Source of the DNA: CTSoil-075 sp964292325
GTDB taxonomy: Bacteria; Bacillota; Negativicutes; DSM-13327
Length of the DNA: 30,645 nucleotides
Assembly: GCA_964292325.1 (NCBI GenBank)
Contig: CAXYVG010000044.1
Span: forward strand, 1 to 30,645
Reading direction: 5' to 3'
In this document: positions 30,137 through 30,645 of the stretch, in pieces
Layout: the number at the start of each line of letters is the position of its first letter
Position numbering within the stretch: position 1 is the first letter of the stretch
Translations under genes and position numbers: made by a program
The notes under the pieces: generated by a model
The model's input: the letters and a program-made list of their open reading frames with translations, nothing else
Databases searched by the model: none
Told to the model about the DNA's origin: nothing

Positions 30137-30645
30137 ATGGGTAGGCAAGCAAGAACGATAAGTAGTTCGGGATTTTATCATGTGATGTTTCGGGGTGTAA
30201 ATTATCAGCATTTATTTGAAGAAGACAGTGACTATGAGGAGTTTCTCTGGGATTTGGCAAAATTGAAAGATGAAATGCGATTTGAAATACATGCCTATTG
30301 CTTGATGAGTAATCATGTACATTTATTGATACGGGAAAATCAGTCTGGTGATATATCTCGAGTTATGCAGCGGTTATTGGTTAAGTATGCGATGTATTTT
30401 AATCAGAAATATTGTCGAAGTGGTGTACTGATTTCTAATCGTTATAAAAGCAGACCGGTAGAAGTGGATGAGTATTTTATGCAACTAATAAGATATATAC
30501 ATCAAAATCCAGTCCAAGCAGGATTGATAAAAAATATCGAAGAGTATCCGTATAGTAGCTATCTTGAATATCTGCGTGATGGGAAAATGATAGAGAGTAA
30601 AATGGCATTGGAAATGATAGGTAAAGATGAGTGGGAGAATTTTCA
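30137..30645 (+). CDS. REP-associated tyrosine (Y1/IS200-like) transposase, partial at the right edge
   Basis: The frame is open from ATG 30137 (AGAGGTG upstream) to the end of the window, giving the first 169 residues; the stop lies outside. It has the RAYT layout: GFYHVMFRGVN near the start, the HUH pair in YCLMSNHVHLLI (His60, His62), and the candidate nucleophile Tyr120 in LIRYIHQNPVQAGL. Such enzymes cleave single-stranded DNA at hairpin-linked tetranucleotides and are often domesticated single-copy genes. No left or right IS200-type end was identified. Confidence 0.9.
   Translation, partial: MGRQARTISSSGFYHVMFRGVNYQHLFEEDSDYEEFLWDLAKLKDEMRFEIHAYCLMSNHVHLLIRENQSGDISRVMQRLLVKYAMYFNQKYCRSGVLISNRYKSRPVEVDEYFMQLIRYIHQNPVQAGLIKNIEEYPYSSYLEYLRDGKMIESKMALEMIGKDEWENF

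Noticed and set aside
1..30645. tRNA, rRNA, CRISPR arrays, prophage attachment sites
   Set aside because: No cloverleaf, rRNA-like or regularly spaced repeat sequence was seen by reading both strands.

Overview
The window looks like a chromosomal accessory region of a low-GC, diderm, spore-forming Firmicute of the Negativicutes, probably a Sporomusa/Pelosinus relative. This is inference. The pointers are the C-terminal end of an outer-membrane beta-barrel at the left edge, AGGAGG-type ribosome sites with many GTG/TTG starts, Spo0H (sigma-H)-like promoters, ECF-type vitamin transport, and SpoIIE/SpoIIAB/SpoIIAA-type domains.

Layout. 1-278: end of a beta-barrel protein. 309-2363: insertion-sequence pile-up, consisting of a truncated IS6-like copy, an IS66 tnpA-tnpB fragment without tnpC, and a complete IS6-like copy. 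2364-2835: relic-rich gap with half a terminator repeat, the C-terminal relic of a permease/HATPase gene and a repeat-box promoter. 2836-5492: two-gene amino-acid-type ABC transporter whose ATPase carries a C-terminal degenerate HATPase domain. 5493-6026: short double-glycine-leader-like peptide, a strong hairpin, a terminator and a sigma-H-like site. 6027-8939: ATP/ADP-translocase-like membrane protein with HEAT repeats and a cyclic-nucleotide-binding-like domain. 8936-10414 (minus): HATPase-GNAT fusion. 10540-14019: 33-residue ORF, then an ECF transporter (fused double ATPase, EcfT, S component). 14206-14961: exported acetolactate decarboxylase.

15266-25395 is the most interesting part. It is a tightly spaced series of same-strand genes: 5TM-SpoIIE phosphatase, PF04392-type solute-binding protein, dual-sensor MFS protein, GNAT-like protein, RsbW/SpoIIAB-like HATPase, two NCS2-type permeases with C-terminal HATPase-like domains, and a STAS protein. 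All three parts of a partner-switching circuit (PP2C phosphatase, HATPase kinase, STAS antagonist) are present without a sigma factor, mixed with transporters. I infer a signalling module acting on transport or on sensing by transporter-like receptors. The HATPase fold appears in six places here: ABC ATPase tail, HATPase-GNAT, stand-alone HATPase, two permease tails and the permease relic.

25453-30645: an intact IS1634-like element with a 6-bp target duplication, a dCache-HAMP chemoreceptor between terminators, and the start of a REP-associated Y1 transposase running off the right edge. I saw no tRNA, rRNA or CRISPR.
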